Below are positions 25,625 to 35,227 of a stretch of 64,000 bases of DNA, piece after piece. The notes under the pieces were generated by a model. That model saw only the letters and a program-made list of their open reading frames with translations. It ran no database searches and was not told where the DNA came from. The translations under genes were made by a program, and so were the position numbers. How positions within the stretch are numbered: position 1 is the stretch's first letter; each line of letters opens with the position of its first letter. Source of the stretch: UBA1309 sp047605645 (lineage in GTDB: Bacteria; Bacteroidota; Bacteroidia; Bacteroidales; Dysgonomonadaceae); contig JASGFJ010000025.1 of the NCBI GenBank assembly GCA_047605645.1, forward strand, positions 1 to 64,000, given 5' to 3'.

Positions 25625-27217
25625 TTACATCTTCACCAGCTTCAACTGATAAACATCATTTTCCCTCAAGGGTAATTCTTTGAAAAAAGCCCCCTTAGCA
25701 TCCACACGTACAATTTCAGTTGAAACGGGAGCACCACTATTTTCGGTATTAATCGCCTTCACTTGCTCACGACTTAATTGTCGGGGTTTACCTAAAGAAA
25801 GATATGTACTATAGGCATCATTAACACGGTATCCTATCTGATAAACCTCTAACTGATAATTTCCGGGGATAAGCCCTTCTATCTCAATTTTCACCATCCC
25901 TTTCGATTTGGCAGGAAGATCACGCACATAATACATCTGATTTAAGACCGAATCGCCAGGATGCGTATTGGTAAAGTCCCATAACAAGAGCTGAACTCCG
26001 CCCCTTTTATCTTTACACGCCCAGGATTGTTTATCCGGATTCTTTAATTCTGTTTCTCCCATTTTATTCAAAAAAGAATAAGCAAAATAGGCCGGCTTCT
26101 TAATTCCCTGTGTATTCATTAATCCGAATCCACCGTGAAAAGGAGTAAATCGAGGGCCTGATTCTTCAAAGATATCCGTAAACACCCAATATGACATCGA
26201 GTTGGGAGCATCACCGACTTGCTTCAGCTTCTGCAAGATATAGGATGCTTGGTGATAACTGTCATGAATAGGGTCAGCCGGAGTATACGAAGAACTCCAC
26301 TCCGTATAGTGCAACTCGAGGTTCGGTCGAGCAGATTCCTGGATTTGTTTTCGGGAATTAAGAACGTCCTTGCTAACACTCCAATCGTCTTTATCGAGAA
26401 TGGTACCGGAAGTTCCAAACTGGTCGAGATACCCATGCTTGACACCATAAGCGTGTGTAGAAATAAAATCGATCGGCACGCCATTTTTTACACAGAAGTC
26501 GATAGTCTCGGAAACCCAGTCTGCCCCCGCCGTAGCAGGACCTCCGACACGGTAAGCAGGATTTACAGTTTTAACTGCTTCTGCCGCATAGCGATAAAGT
26601 TTGAAATACTCTTCTTGTGTTGAAGACCAAAAACCATCTTTCAGATTAGGTTCGTTCCAGACCTCAAAATACCAGCTTTTGACCTCATCTGTTCCATAAC
26701 GATCAGTGAAATGTTGAACCAGGGAGCGAATGAGTGCCGCCCATTTGTCATAATCCTTCGGTGGAGTAATATTACCTCGCCACCAAAACACCACTTTATT
26801 TCCCGTCGCCATTGCAGAGGGCATAAATCCCAACTCGACAAAAGGCTTTATACCAATGCTTAAGAGGAAATCATACAGAGCGTCAATGTATTGAAAATTG
26901 TATTCCGGATTGCCTTTCTCATCCTCCCGGTAAACACCCATATCATCGGAAAGCAAACCGTGCATCCGGATATATTTAAAACCACACTCTTTTTTCACAA
27001 TGCTCAACTGTTTCTGCCAGTCTGCCCGCAAGCCTTCATTTGCACGTCCGGCTCCTACACATTCCTTAAACATCGTATTAAAATTCCCCGCCGTATCTGT
27101 CGCATTTAAGCGGATTACTCGTTCGGGCCTAACTACCTCATTTTTTTGCTTCTGGGCTACTGCTTGAGGTGTAGTTATCAGCAATAGTAACAGCATACTT
27201 GATAGAAAATTTTTCAT
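25625..27217 (-). CDS. Secreted glycoside hydrolase, GH39-like (beta-xylosidase type)
   Basis: This 530-residue protein has a signal peptide (about residues 1-21, ending AVAQ). Its body is a TIM barrel with the acid/base Glu in WYFEVWNEPN (about residue 188) and the nucleophile Glu in LHYTEWSSSY (about residue 307), the two GH39 catalytic sites. IRMHGLLSDDMGVY near residue 78 and FISTHAYGV near residue 250 are other GH39 landmarks. A C-terminal beta-sandwich (residues 400-530) completes the GH39 layout. The likely substrates are xylosides or other non-reducing-end glycosides in the periplasm; no SusC/D pair is nearby, so it is not part of a classical polysaccharide utilisation locus. Confidence 0.88.
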   Translation of the reverse strand: MKNFLSSMLLLLLITTPQAVAQKQKNEVVRPERVIRLNATDTAGNFNTMFKECVGAGRANEGLRADWQKQLSIVKKECGFKYIRMHGLLSDDMGVYREDEKGNPEYNFQYIDALYDFLLSIGIKPFVELGFMPSAMATGNKVVFWWRGNITPPKDYDKWAALIRSLVQHFTDRYGTDEVKSWYFEVWNEPNLKDGFWSSTQEEYFKLYRYAAEAVKTVNPAYRVGGPATAGADWVSETIDFCVKNGVPIDFISTHAYGVKHGYLDQFGTSGTILDKDDWSVSKDVLNSRKQIQESARPNLELHYTEWSSSYTPADPIHDSYHQASYILQKLKQVGDAPNSMSYWVFTDIFEESGPRFTPFHGGFGLMNTQGIKKPAYFAYSFLNKMGETELKNPDKQSWACKDKRGGVQLLLWDFTNTHPGDSVLNQMYYVRDLPAKSKGMVKIEIEGLIPGNYQLEVYQIGYRVNDAYSTYLSLGKPRQLSREQVKAINTENSGAPVSTEIVRVDAKGAFFKELPLRENDVYQLKLVKM

Positions 27218-27293
27218 CTTGTTCTCAGGCTTATTTTAAGGGTATAATAAAAAATAGAATGATTACTTTTTGATTTTGATAAAAGACACAAGT

Positions 27294-27860
27294 TTATTTT
27301 AAGGTGGATGCTGTTCTCATCCAGATGGGATTCTTTTTTTGGATCTCTTTCATAACCGGACAATCGGGAGCATGCGCTCCGTCGAGATAACCGATACTCA
27401 TAAGAAACTCTCCCACAATCTCTCCACCCGTGAACTTAAAGGTTTTCCTGAAAAGCTTTACCCAATCGGCCTTTGCCAACGGATGATGATGTTCAAGCCA
27501 TTTATCAAAAGAACCAAATTCTTTCTGAAGTTCTAAAATAGTTTTCGCATTTTCGATCGCCGCATTTATTTTCAAACGATTCCGAATAATCCCGGCGTCG
27601 TTGAGCAGACGTTCGCGATCGACTTCGGTATACGATGCCACTTTCCGAATATCAAAATTATCGTATGCCTTTCGGAATCCCGGCTCTTTTTTCAGAATAG
27701 TCTCCCAGCTCAATCCTGCTTGATTGATTTCGAGTAGCAATCGTCCGAAAAGTTCGTTATCATCCTCAATCGGAAAACCGTAAAACTTATCGTGATAGTT
27801 TTGATGAAGCATTCGTTTTTCAGCTGGTTCTATGGATGGAATGTATTGGCAGTAGAACAT
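27294..27860 (-). CDS. tag: DNA-3-methyladenine glycosylase I
   Basis: This 188-residue enzyme removes 3-methyladenine from alkylated DNA. It shows NYHDKFYGFP, the helix-hairpin-helix region QAGLSWETILKKEPGFRKAY, DAGIIRNRLKI near residue 79-89 and FKFTGGEIVGEFLMSIG near residue 150. The zinc snap of Tag is intact: Cys4 and the His of YHD at the N terminus, and H-x3-C in AHAPDC near the C terminus. I start it at the ATG at 27860, because that places the snap Cys at residue 4 as in E. coli Tag; a longer reading from 27947 only adds residues over the probable promoter. Confidence 0.93.
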   Translation of the reverse strand: MFYCQYIPSIEPAEKRMLHQNYHDKFYGFPIEDDNELFGRLLLEINQAGLSWETILKKEPGFRKAYDNFDIRKVASYTEVDRERLLNDAGIIRNRLKINAAIENAKTILELQKEFGSFDKWLEHHHPLAKADWVKLFRKTFKFTGGEIVGEFLMSIGYLDGAHAPDCPVMKEIQKKNPIWMRTASTLK

Positions 27861-28221
27861 AAACTTATAATTTGTATTAGGAATGAATAAATTCTTTTTG
27901 AACCTTGTAAAGATAACTGTTCTTCTTTTAAAATTTAAGGAAATCAATGAATGAAATATAGAAAAACAGCAGTGCTCTATAAAAAACAGTCCTTAGCGAT
28001 CGGCCTAACTTTACAAATAAAATCTATTTATTTCAGCTATTCACAAGCCACAAGAACATAAATGCAATAACAAAATAAAGCATGAGTTCAAGTCTATTTA
28101 TTCAAAACTGCTCGCAAATCAGTAAAAACGAACAGAATATAAGTTACCATCAAAATCTCAAGAAAATAACAGTGATATAAAAACAAAAAAAAGATACCTT
28201 ATGGCATCCTCTCTCATTTTT

Positions 28222-28248
28222 GTTCAAAATGGAAAACCCATTTTGAAC
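28222..28248. repeat. Perfect 11-base hairpin in the tag-lptD spacer
   Basis: The arms gttcaaaatgg and ccattttgaac are exact reverse complements around the 5-base loop aaaac. No T tract follows on either strand, so it is not a typical intrinsic terminator. It may be a regulator-binding site or an RNA structural element. Confidence 0.6.
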
Positions 28249-28648
28249 CATCTAACAAATAATCTTTACCTAAAACCTAACCTTTAAAAACAATCTTAAT
28301 TTACCTTTACGGGCATTGATACCCATCAACATCATTAAATAACCAAATTTTCAATCTTCTTACCTAAGTAAACCATGAGACCCTAAATCTCTCATTGTTT
28401 CATGATGCAAACATACTGCCTTTTTTTTTACCTGCAAAATATTCCGAATAAAAAATATGTTTTTTAGCATATTTTTCATCCTACTCCCCTTTACTCAAGA
28501 AAAATAATAGATTTATTCACGGTTTTAAATATTTTATTGCAAGATTTTTTACATCAGATTAAACATTTACGAGTTTTTCTATAAATGAAAGTCATATTCT
28601 TATAATAACTTAAGTAAGGCCGATAAACTCACAAAAAGACAATAATTA

Positions 28649-28679
28649 TTGAGAGAGTGTCTAAAATTCATTAGCTTTG
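28649..28679 (+). promoter_or_regulatory. Promoter of lptD
   Basis: A -33 TTG (28649-28651), 20-base spacer and exact -7 TAGCTTTG (28672-28679) match the Bacteroides promoter consensus. The start codon follows at 28719, so the leader would be about 30 bases long. Confidence 0.75.
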
Positions 28680-28718
28680 CACTCTGAAAAATCAGCTATA
28701 TTCTTTGTATTAAAATAA

Positions 28719-31523
28719 ATGAAGCAGTCCCGAATAGGAACATACTCAATTTTAGCAATTTTTCTTTTAGTTACAGTTGCTGGTACAGCTTTACCTCTTA
28801 CAAAAAATAAGAACGTAAATCTGGCTGATCAGACAAATACATCTCAACAAAAAAAAGAAAAACGGCAAAAGCCAACGAAACGAGATACGTCATCCAACGC
28901 AAAAAGCGTGAATGACTCTATCGTGAAACCGACAGATTCCATATCGGCAGATAGTCTTCATTCTAAAAAACAGATTCTGGATGCCACTGTGAATTATTCG
29001 GCAAAAGATTCCATCATCTTCACGGAAGGCAACTGGGCGTATCTATACGGAAGCGCTGAAGTGAAATATAAAAATCTCGGGTTAAAGGGCGAACACATGA
29101 CCACCAACCTGGACAGCAGCACAGTATGGGCAAAATACGGTATTGATTCATTAGGAAAAGAATTCGGATATCCTGAATTTTCGCAAGGCGAAAGTGACAA
29201 GTACGAAGCAAAAACGATTAAATACAACTTCAAATCGAAGAAGGGATATATTACGCATGTGGTCACGCAGCAGGGAGAAGGATACATCGTAGCAGAAGAG
29301 GCTAAGAAAAATCCGGACAATTCCATTTTTATGAGAAACGGAAAATATACAACCTGTGATGACCATGAGCATCCGCACTTCTATCTGAATCTGACCAAAG
29401 CAAAAGTCCGCCCCAAAAAAGATGTTGTTACCGGACCGGCTTATCTGGTTGTGGAAGATGTTCCATTACCAATCGCTATTCCGTTTGCATTTTTCCCTTT
29501 CTCCAGCAAATATTCATCAGGTATTATTTTTCCAAGTTACGCCGATGAGTTGGAACGGGGATTTGGACTGAGAGACGGAGGATATTATTTTGCCATCAAC
29601 AAATATGTAGATCTCGCCCTGACAGGAGAAATATACACAAAAGGTTCATGGGGAATCAATGCAGAATCGACGTATAAAAGACGTTATAAATACACCGGCC
29701 ATTTTGCAGGAAGTTACCTGCTCACCAAATCGGGCGATAAAGCTGTGCCCAGCAGCTATTCAGTCTCAAAGGATTTAAGTATTAAATGGTCTCACAGTCA
29801 GGATTCAAAGGCAAATACATTTCGGCAGCTATCAGCAAGCGTGAATTACCAAACCAGCTCATACAATCACAACAGTCTGACATCACTGACCACCTCAGAC
29901 TATACGTCCAACACGAAAAGTTCAACTGTGAGTCTGACACAGACATTTCCTAACTCAAAATGGAGTTTAGGAGCCTCCATGAACATCGTACAACGCTCTT
30001 CCGACTCTACCGTTGCGGTGACACTGCCCAGTTTAAATGTAAGCATGAGCCGTATATTTCCATTCAAAAGAAAAAACCCGGTAGGCACCGAACATTGGTA
30101 TGAAAAGATATATATGAGTTATTCTGGAGTTTTGAGCAATAGCATCACAACAAAAGACAACCTGCTGTTTAAGGCAAACCTGATTAAAGACTGGAAGAAC
30201 GGAGCAAGACACACCATACCGGTAGGAGCTTCATTTACTATTTTTAATCACATCAATGTGACTCCGTCATTAAACTATGACGAACAATGGCATACTCATA
30301 AAATATATAAAGTATTTAACGACTCCTCCCATACATTTGTGCCACTTGATACAATGTATGGTTTCTATCGCACCTATAGCTATAGCACAGCCTTGAGTTT
30401 TCAAACGAAACTTTACGGTTTTTACAAACCCATTATCGGAGGTAATAAAATACAGGCCATTCGCCATGTCTTTACACCCAGCATCTCTCTATCATACAAC
30501 CCGGACTTCACATCCTCACACTTTGGATTCTGGAAGCAGGTTCAATACATGAATGCAGATGGCACCTATCAGACGGCTAAATATTCACCCTTCGAAGGGA
30601 ATGTGTATTCTCCTTCTTCAAGTACCAAAGCTGGAAGTATAAACTTTTCTCTGCAAAACAACCTGGAGATGAAAGTTCGTTCGGAAAAGGACTCTACGGG
30701 ATGGAAAATAATCAGTCTTATCGATAATTTTACAGCAAGCACGAGTTACAATATGATGGCAAGTTCTTTCCGGTGGAGCAACATCAGCACAACAACCCGC
30801 CTCAAATTGAGCAAATCGTTGACTGTAAACATAAATGCGATTTTTGACCCCTATACTTACGAAGTCAATAAGACAGAGACAGCATTGGTGCGCGTAGACA
30901 AATTACGTATCAGCCGCTATGGCTCAATCGGACGACTGATGAGCACAGGATATTCCTTTTCTCCTTCGTTGAATCAAGACTCTTTCAACAAATGGTTCGG
31001 AAAGAAAGATAAAGGTACAGAGAAGAAAGGCTCTTCCAATCAACAACAACAAGCCCAAACAGCACCATCGGCAGTGGCCGACAGCACAACCAGCCTGCTG
31101 AATGGGAAGAAAAAAGACACCGGTTCGTATGATAGTGACGGATACCTGAAAAACGAGATCAAATGGAATTTATCCTTCAGCTACTCTTTCAACTATGCAT
31201 ACGACAACACGCGATTTAACCCAACGACTCAGGAGTATAAATACAAGCTTACACACAACCTGAGCGTAAGTGGAAATATTCAGCCAACTAAAAACTGGAA
31301 CTTTTCATTTAATACCAGTTACAATTTTGACCAGAAGAGATTTCCGTACATGTCCTGTAGTCTCTCTCGCGATCTGCACTGCTTCTCTCTTACAGGCACC
31401 TTTGTTCCCATTGGCCCTTACAAGACCTATTATGTATCATTAAGGGTGAAATCATCGATGTTGCAAGACCTGAAGTACGAACAACGAAACCGCTCATCCA
31501 GTTACGATCCGGAATGGCCTTAA
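28719..31523 (+). CDS. lptD: LPS-assembly outer-membrane protein LptD
   Basis: This 934-residue protein has a signal peptide (about residues 1-27) and a Ser/Thr/Lys-rich linker. Residues 85-190 form the periplasmic OstA/LptA-like beta-jellyroll (AYLYGSAEVKYKNLGLKGEHM, KYNFKSKKGYITHVVTQQGEGYI). Residues 245-934 form the LptD barrel, starting with PIAIPFAFFPFSSKYSSGIIFPSY and ending with alternating barrel strands. In Gram-negatives LptD, with LptE, inserts LPS in the outer membrane. Cysteines occur at about residue 212 (YTTCDD) and 879-887 (MSCSLSRDLHC), so inter-domain disulfides like those of E. coli LptD are possible. It is monocistronic, with its own promoter and terminator. Confidence 0.9.
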   Translation: MKQSRIGTYSILAIFLLVTVAGTALPLTKNKNVNLADQTNTSQQKKEKRQKPTKRDTSSNAKSVNDSIVKPTDSISADSLHSKKQILDATVNYSAKDSIIFTEGNWAYLYGSAEVKYKNLGLKGEHMTTNLDSSTVWAKYGIDSLGKEFGYPEFSQGESDKYEAKTIKYNFKSKKGYITHVVTQQGEGYIVAEEAKKNPDNSIFMRNGKYTTCDDHEHPHFYLNLTKAKVRPKKDVVTGPAYLVVEDVPLPIAIPFAFFPFSSKYSSGIIFPSYADELERGFGLRDGGYYFAINKYVDLALTGEIYTKGSWGINAESTYKRRYKYTGHFAGSYLLTKSGDKAVPSSYSVSKDLSIKWSHSQDSKANTFRQLSASVNYQTSSYNHNSLTSLTTSDYTSNTKSSTVSLTQTFPNSKWSLGASMNIVQRSSDSTVAVTLPSLNVSMSRIFPFKRKNPVGTEHWYEKIYMSYSGVLSNSITTKDNLLFKANLIKDWKNGARHTIPVGASFTIFNHINVTPSLNYDEQWHTHKIYKVFNDSSHTFVPLDTMYGFYRTYSYSTALSFQTKLYGFYKPIIGGNKIQAIRHVFTPSISLSYNPDFTSSHFGFWKQVQYMNADGTYQTAKYSPFEGNVYSPSSSTKAGSINFSLQNNLEMKVRSEKDSTGWKIISLIDNFTASTSYNMMASSFRWSNISTTTRLKLSKSLTVNINAIFDPYTYEVNKTETALVRVDKLRISRYGSIGRLMSTGYSFSPSLNQDSFNKWFGKKDKGTEKKGSSNQQQQAQTAPSAVADSTTSLLNGKKKDTGSYDSDGYLKNEIKWNLSFSYSFNYAYDNTRFNPTTQEYKYKLTHNLSVSGNIQPTKNWNFSFNTSYNFDQKRFPYMSCSLSRDLHCFSLTGTFVPIGPYKTYYVSLRVKSSMLQDLKYEQRNRSSSYDPEWP

Positions 31524-31562
31524 AGAGAGTCCGAATCAGGATAAGACAGCATAAAAAACAAA

Positions 31563-31604
31563 AAACACCTCCGATAGACTTTCGTAAACGGAGGTGTTTT
31601 TTTT
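31563..31604. terminator. Bidirectional terminator between lptD and the carboxylase operon
   Basis: The inverted repeat aaacacctccg (31563-31573) and cggaggtgttt (31589-31599) is followed by a T tract on the plus strand and by T residues on the minus strand. It lies between convergent transcription units. Confidence 0.88.
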
Positions 31605-31628
31605 ATATTCGGAGTTCTAAGAGAATTT

Positions 31629-32156
31629 CTAAATTTCTTTATCCAGTTCGATTAAAAGGTCGCTTTTACTGGTTGTATCCCCTTCCTTTACATGTACACG
31701 TTTTATAGTACCTTTTGTGCTGGCAAGTATAGCATTCTGCATCTTCATAGCCTCTAAAATCAGTAACGTATCACCTGCTTTAACCGTGTCTCCTGTTTTC
31801 ACCAGTACTTCCAGTATCTTCCCGGGCATAGGCGCCTTTAGTCGGATAGTCGGAGATTCACTGGCTTTCGAAGCCAACAATTTCTTACGAGCCAGAGAGA
31901 ATGGTGTCTCCAATGAGAAGTTATAAGTAACCCCATTGACCAGAAGTTCATAATCATTCTGATGCCGTGAAACAATTTCCACCGGATAGCGGACTCCATC
32001 CAGAACCAGAAAAGAAAAACCATCTTCCGACTTTTCGACAGTAGCATTTTCATTCAACCGGATACTCGATATTGTTCCGTCGGCACTTACTGTAAAATCG
32101 TATTCGGCATCTGTGTCCTTATTGAGGACTATCAACTTTTTTTCTGAACTATTCAT
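31629..32156 (-). CDS. Biotin carboxyl carrier subunit of an acyl-CoA carboxylase
   Basis: This 175-residue protein ends in a biotinyl domain (residues 103-175) with APMPGKILEVLVKTGDTVKAGD and the biotinylation site EAMKMQN, whose Lys carries biotin (about residue 136). The N-terminal half is a beta-rich BCCP-like linker domain. It transfers carboxybiotin from the biotin carboxylase to the carboxyltransferase encoded just upstream. The gene is the last of a three-gene operon, 14 bases after the biotin carboxylase gene. Confidence 0.93.
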   Translation of the reverse strand: MNSSEKKLIVLNKDTDAEYDFTVSADGTISSIRLNENATVEKSEDGFSFLVLDGVRYPVEIVSRHQNDYELLVNGVTYNFSLETPFSLARKKLLASKASESPTIRLKAPMPGKILEVLVKTGDTVKAGDTLLILEAMKMQNAILASTKGTIKRVHVKEGDTTSKSDLLIELDKEI

Positions 32157-32170
32157 ATGTTAACACCTGC

Positions 32171-33673
32171 TCATTTAAAATTCAACTTATTCCGAAGCAC
32201 CCATGCACTATCTTCTTTTTCGACAAAAGCCGGAGCTTTGGCCTTGCGCTCAAAATGATGCGTCACAAAAAGGGCTGCTAAATACTCTTCATGCTCTTCT
32301 TTATGCACCATTGCCTTCATGTCTTTTTCGATGAAAGAAGTATCGAAATCTCCGATACGAAACACATCGTTATGAAGAACGGCTTTATCAAATGGAATCG
32401 TTGTCTTCACCCCTTTGATATGAAACTCCGACAACGCCTTTAGTGTTTTAGCAATTACCTCTTCTCTGGAAGGTGCATGAACAATCAGTTTGGCAATCAT
32501 AGAGTCAAAATAGGGCGTGACTTCCGAACCAACCACAACACCTGTATCAATCCGAATCCCGTCACCGGAAGGGACACGCAAGGCTTTAATTACGCCCAGG
32601 CAAGGAGAAAAGCCCGATTGAGGATCTTCCGCATTGATTCGGCATTCAATGGCCCAGCCATTCAGCTTAATATCATTTTGCTTGACCGGCAGTTTTTCGC
32701 CGCGAGCTACCCGAATCTGTAATTCAATAAGGTCCAACCCGGTTATCATCTCCGTCACAGGATGTTCCACCTGTACACGCGTATTCATCTCCATAAAAAA
32801 GAAATTCTTCTCTTTATCCAGAAGGAATTCCACAGTTCCAAGACTCACATATCCTGCCTCTTTGGCCAGATTGACCGCCGCGCCTGTGATTTTTTTTCGT
32901 AAGACCTCATCCAAAGCGGGAGAAGGCGCCTCTTCCAGCAATTTCTGATGTTTGCGTTGAATAGAGCATTCACGTTCTCCCAAATGAACTACATTTCCGT
33001 AGTTATCAGCGACAATCTGAATTTCAATGTGGTGAGGATTCTCTAAATATTTTTCAATAAACACCGAAGGATTATTGAAAGCGAGCATTGCCTCAGATGT
33101 AGCCGCAAAATACATTTGCTTCAAATCATCTTCTTTTCTGACAATTCGCATGCCCCGTCCGCCACCGCCGGCAGAAGCTTTGATTATTAAAGGGTAACCG
33201 ATTTCTGTTGCGACCTGAAAGGCTGTCTCCAATGTATCGACACTTCCTTTGCTGCTACCTAACATCGGAACTCCGGCTTTAGCTGCAATTTCTTTTGCAA
33301 CCACTTTATCTCCCATATTCTGGATGATACGCGGAGAAGGACCGATAAAAATGATTCCTTCTTCTGTGCAACGTATTGCAAAAGTGGAATTCTCCGACAA
33401 ATAACCGTATCCGGGATGAATAGCATCCACCTTGTTGCGTTTAGCCAACAACACAAGGCTTTCAATATCTAAAAATTCGGGCACATCATTTTTTTCTCTT
33501 TCCGGAAAATCAAGTACGATATCCATCTGATTGAGATAATGTGCATTCGGTTCTTTTTGTGTACGGATTCCAACCGCCTTAATCCCCATCTTTTGAGCTG
33601 TCCGGGCAATACGAATCGCAATTTCTCCCCGATTAGCAATCAGGATAGAACGTATTTTTTCTTTTGTTCTCAT
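32171..33673 (-). CDS. Biotin carboxylase subunit of an acyl-CoA carboxylase
   Basis: This 500-residue ATP-grasp enzyme carboxylates biotin on the carrier using bicarbonate and ATP. It has the N-terminal IRSILIANRGEIAIRIARTA, the glycine-rich ATP loop SAGGGGRGMRIV (about residues 166-177), ECSIQRKHQKLLEEAPSP near residue 233 and FMEMNTRVQVEHPVTE (about residues 287-302) with the catalytic Glu/Arg. The C-terminal 50 residues exceed the AccC core and may link to the partner subunits. It lies 12 bases after the carboxyltransferase gene. Propionyl-CoA is the likeliest substrate given the MmdA/PccB-type partner. Confidence 0.95.
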   Translation of the reverse strand: MRTKEKIRSILIANRGEIAIRIARTAQKMGIKAVGIRTQKEPNAHYLNQMDIVLDFPEREKNDVPEFLDIESLVLLAKRNKVDAIHPGYGYLSENSTFAIRCTEEGIIFIGPSPRIIQNMGDKVVAKEIAAKAGVPMLGSSKGSVDTLETAFQVATEIGYPLIIKASAGGGGRGMRIVRKEDDLKQMYFAATSEAMLAFNNPSVFIEKYLENPHHIEIQIVADNYGNVVHLGERECSIQRKHQKLLEEAPSPALDEVLRKKITGAAVNLAKEAGYVSLGTVEFLLDKEKNFFFMEMNTRVQVEHPVTEMITGLDLIELQIRVARGEKLPVKQNDIKLNGWAIECRINAEDPQSGFSPCLGVIKALRVPSGDGIRIDTGVVVGSEVTPYFDSMIAKLIVHAPSREEVIAKTLKALSEFHIKGVKTTIPFDKAVLHNDVFRIGDFDTSFIEKDMKAMVHKEEHEEYLAALFVTHHFERKAKAPAFVEKEDSAWVLRNKLNFK

Positions 33674-33685
33674 ATTTCAATATAA

Positions 33686-35227
33686 TTAAAGAGGAACATT
33701 TCCCTGTTTTCTGTCAAGACGAAGCTCTGTCTTGCCCTGAAGCGCCTCCAGACAGGTAATTATCTTACTTCTTGTCTGAGCCGGATCAATAACTTCATCA
33801 ATAAATCCTTTTTCGTCGGCAATGTACGGGTTTGTTACTTCGTCTCGGTATTTCTGAGTCAACTCCTTTTTCAAACTGAAGGGGTCTTCCGACTCTTCCA
33901 ATTCTTTGCGATAAAGAATAGCGATAGCGCCATCCGGCCCCATTACAGCTATCTCTGCTGTAGGCCAGGCAAAACTGAAATCACCGCCAATTCCTTTGCT
34001 ATTCATCACAATGTATGCGCCGCCGTAGGCTTTCCGAAGAATAATCGTGATTTTAGGCACCGTGGCATTGGTATATGCATATAACAATTTTGCTCCGTGC
34101 CGGATAATGCCGTCGTGTTCCTGATCTGTCCCCGGAAGGAAACCGGGAACATCCTCCAGGGTAATTATCGGTACATTGAAGGAATTACAGATATTAATAA
34201 AACGAGCGGCCTTTACAGATGAATCTATATCCAGGGTTCCGGCCATCACTTTTGGCTGATTAGCGATAATTCCAACCACGCGACCATCGATACGGGCAAA
34301 AGCTGTAATAATGTTCATCGCATGATTTTCTCCGACCTCCATATATTCGCCATAATCTACTAGCAATTCCATGATTTCTTTCACATCATAGGGCTTGTCC
34401 GGATCTTCCGGGACAATATATCGCAGACGCTCTTGCGCCGACTTGTGCAAAGACGGTTTCTTGACAGAAAGAGGTGTCTCCAGATTGTTGGAAGGAAGAT
34501 AGGAAAGTAGTTTTTTCACGGCCAGAATTGTATTCTCATCATCGTTATATACAAAGTCGGCAACACCCGATTTAGTCCCATGTACAGATGCTCCGCCTAA
34601 GTCTTCGGTGGTCACAGTCTCATTAAGAACTTCTTTAACAACATTAGGCCCTGTCACAAACATATAACTGGTGTCAGCCGTCATGAAAATAAAATCAGTC
34701 AACGCCGGGGAATACACCGCTCCTCCGGCTGCCGGCCCCATAATCACAGAGATTTGAGGAATAACACCGGAAGACAAAACATTCCGTCTGAAAATGTCTG
34801 CATATCCATTCAAACTGCTGATCCCTTCCTGAATGCGTGCACCGCCCGAGTCGATAAGTCCTACTACTGGAACTCCTGTCTTCAACGCCAAATCCTGAAT
34901 CTTCACTATTTTAGCGGCATGATGAGAACCCAACGATCCTCCCAGCACATTAAAATCCTGAGAAAAGGCGCAAACCATACGGCCATTGACTTTTCCGAAA
35001 CCGGTTACCACTCCGTCACCAAACGACCTGATTGTTTTACCAAACGATGCAGATGCAGGAGGAGTATAAGCATCGGTTTCCTCAAAAGACCCTTCGTCAA
35101 ACAACAGAAGAATCCGTTCGCGGGCTGTCAATTTGCCTCTTTTGTGTTGTTTTTCAAAATATTTCGCGTCGTACTGCTGATTAAGCAGCTCTTGACGGGC
35201 TAAGAATTGTTCATACGATTTTTTCAT
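33686..35227 (-). CDS. Acyl-CoA (propionyl-CoA) carboxylase, carboxyltransferase subunit
   Basis: This 513-residue protein belongs to the PccB/MmdA carboxyltransferase family. Features are GKLTARERILLLFDEGSFEE near residue 31, LIDSGGARIQEG (about residues 122-133), GPAAGGAVYSPALTDF near residue 163, DVPGFLPGTDQEHDGIIRHGAKLLYAY near residue 365 and KAYGGAYIVMNSKGIGGDF. The two crotonase-like folds make the acyl-CoA and carboxybiotin sites. In Bacteroidota this reaction interconverts propionyl-CoA and methylmalonyl-CoA; because a biotin carboxylase is encoded rather than decarboxylase membrane subunits, ATP-dependent carboxylation is more likely. It is the first gene of the operon. Confidence 0.93.
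   Translation of the reverse strand: MKKSYEQFLARQELLNQQYDAKYFEKQHKRGKLTARERILLLFDEGSFEETDAYTPPASASFGKTIRSFGDGVVTGFGKVNGRMVCAFSQDFNVLGGSLGSHHAAKIVKIQDLALKTGVPVVGLIDSGGARIQEGISSLNGYADIFRRNVLSSGVIPQISVIMGPAAGGAVYSPALTDFIFMTADTSYMFVTGPNVVKEVLNETVTTEDLGGASVHGTKSGVADFVYNDDENTILAVKKLLSYLPSNNLETPLSVKKPSLHKSAQERLRYIVPEDPDKPYDVKEIMELLVDYGEYMEVGENHAMNIITAFARIDGRVVGIIANQPKVMAGTLDIDSSVKAARFINICNSFNVPIITLEDVPGFLPGTDQEHDGIIRHGAKLLYAYTNATVPKITIILRKAYGGAYIVMNSKGIGGDFSFAWPTAEIAVMGPDGAIAILYRKELEESEDPFSLKKELTQKYRDEVTNPYIADEKGFIDEVIDPAQTRSKIITCLEALQGKTELRLDRKQGNVPL

Larger units (their letters stand above)
27861..28718. other. Long AT-rich spacer between divergent tag and lptD
   Basis: No gene was recognised in these 858 bases. 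A near-consensus minus-strand -7 (TATCTTTA, 27908-27915) may serve tag. An 11-base perfect hairpin lies at 28222-28248, and the lptD promoter at 28649-28679. The rest is AT-rich without clear repeats. Confidence 0.6.
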
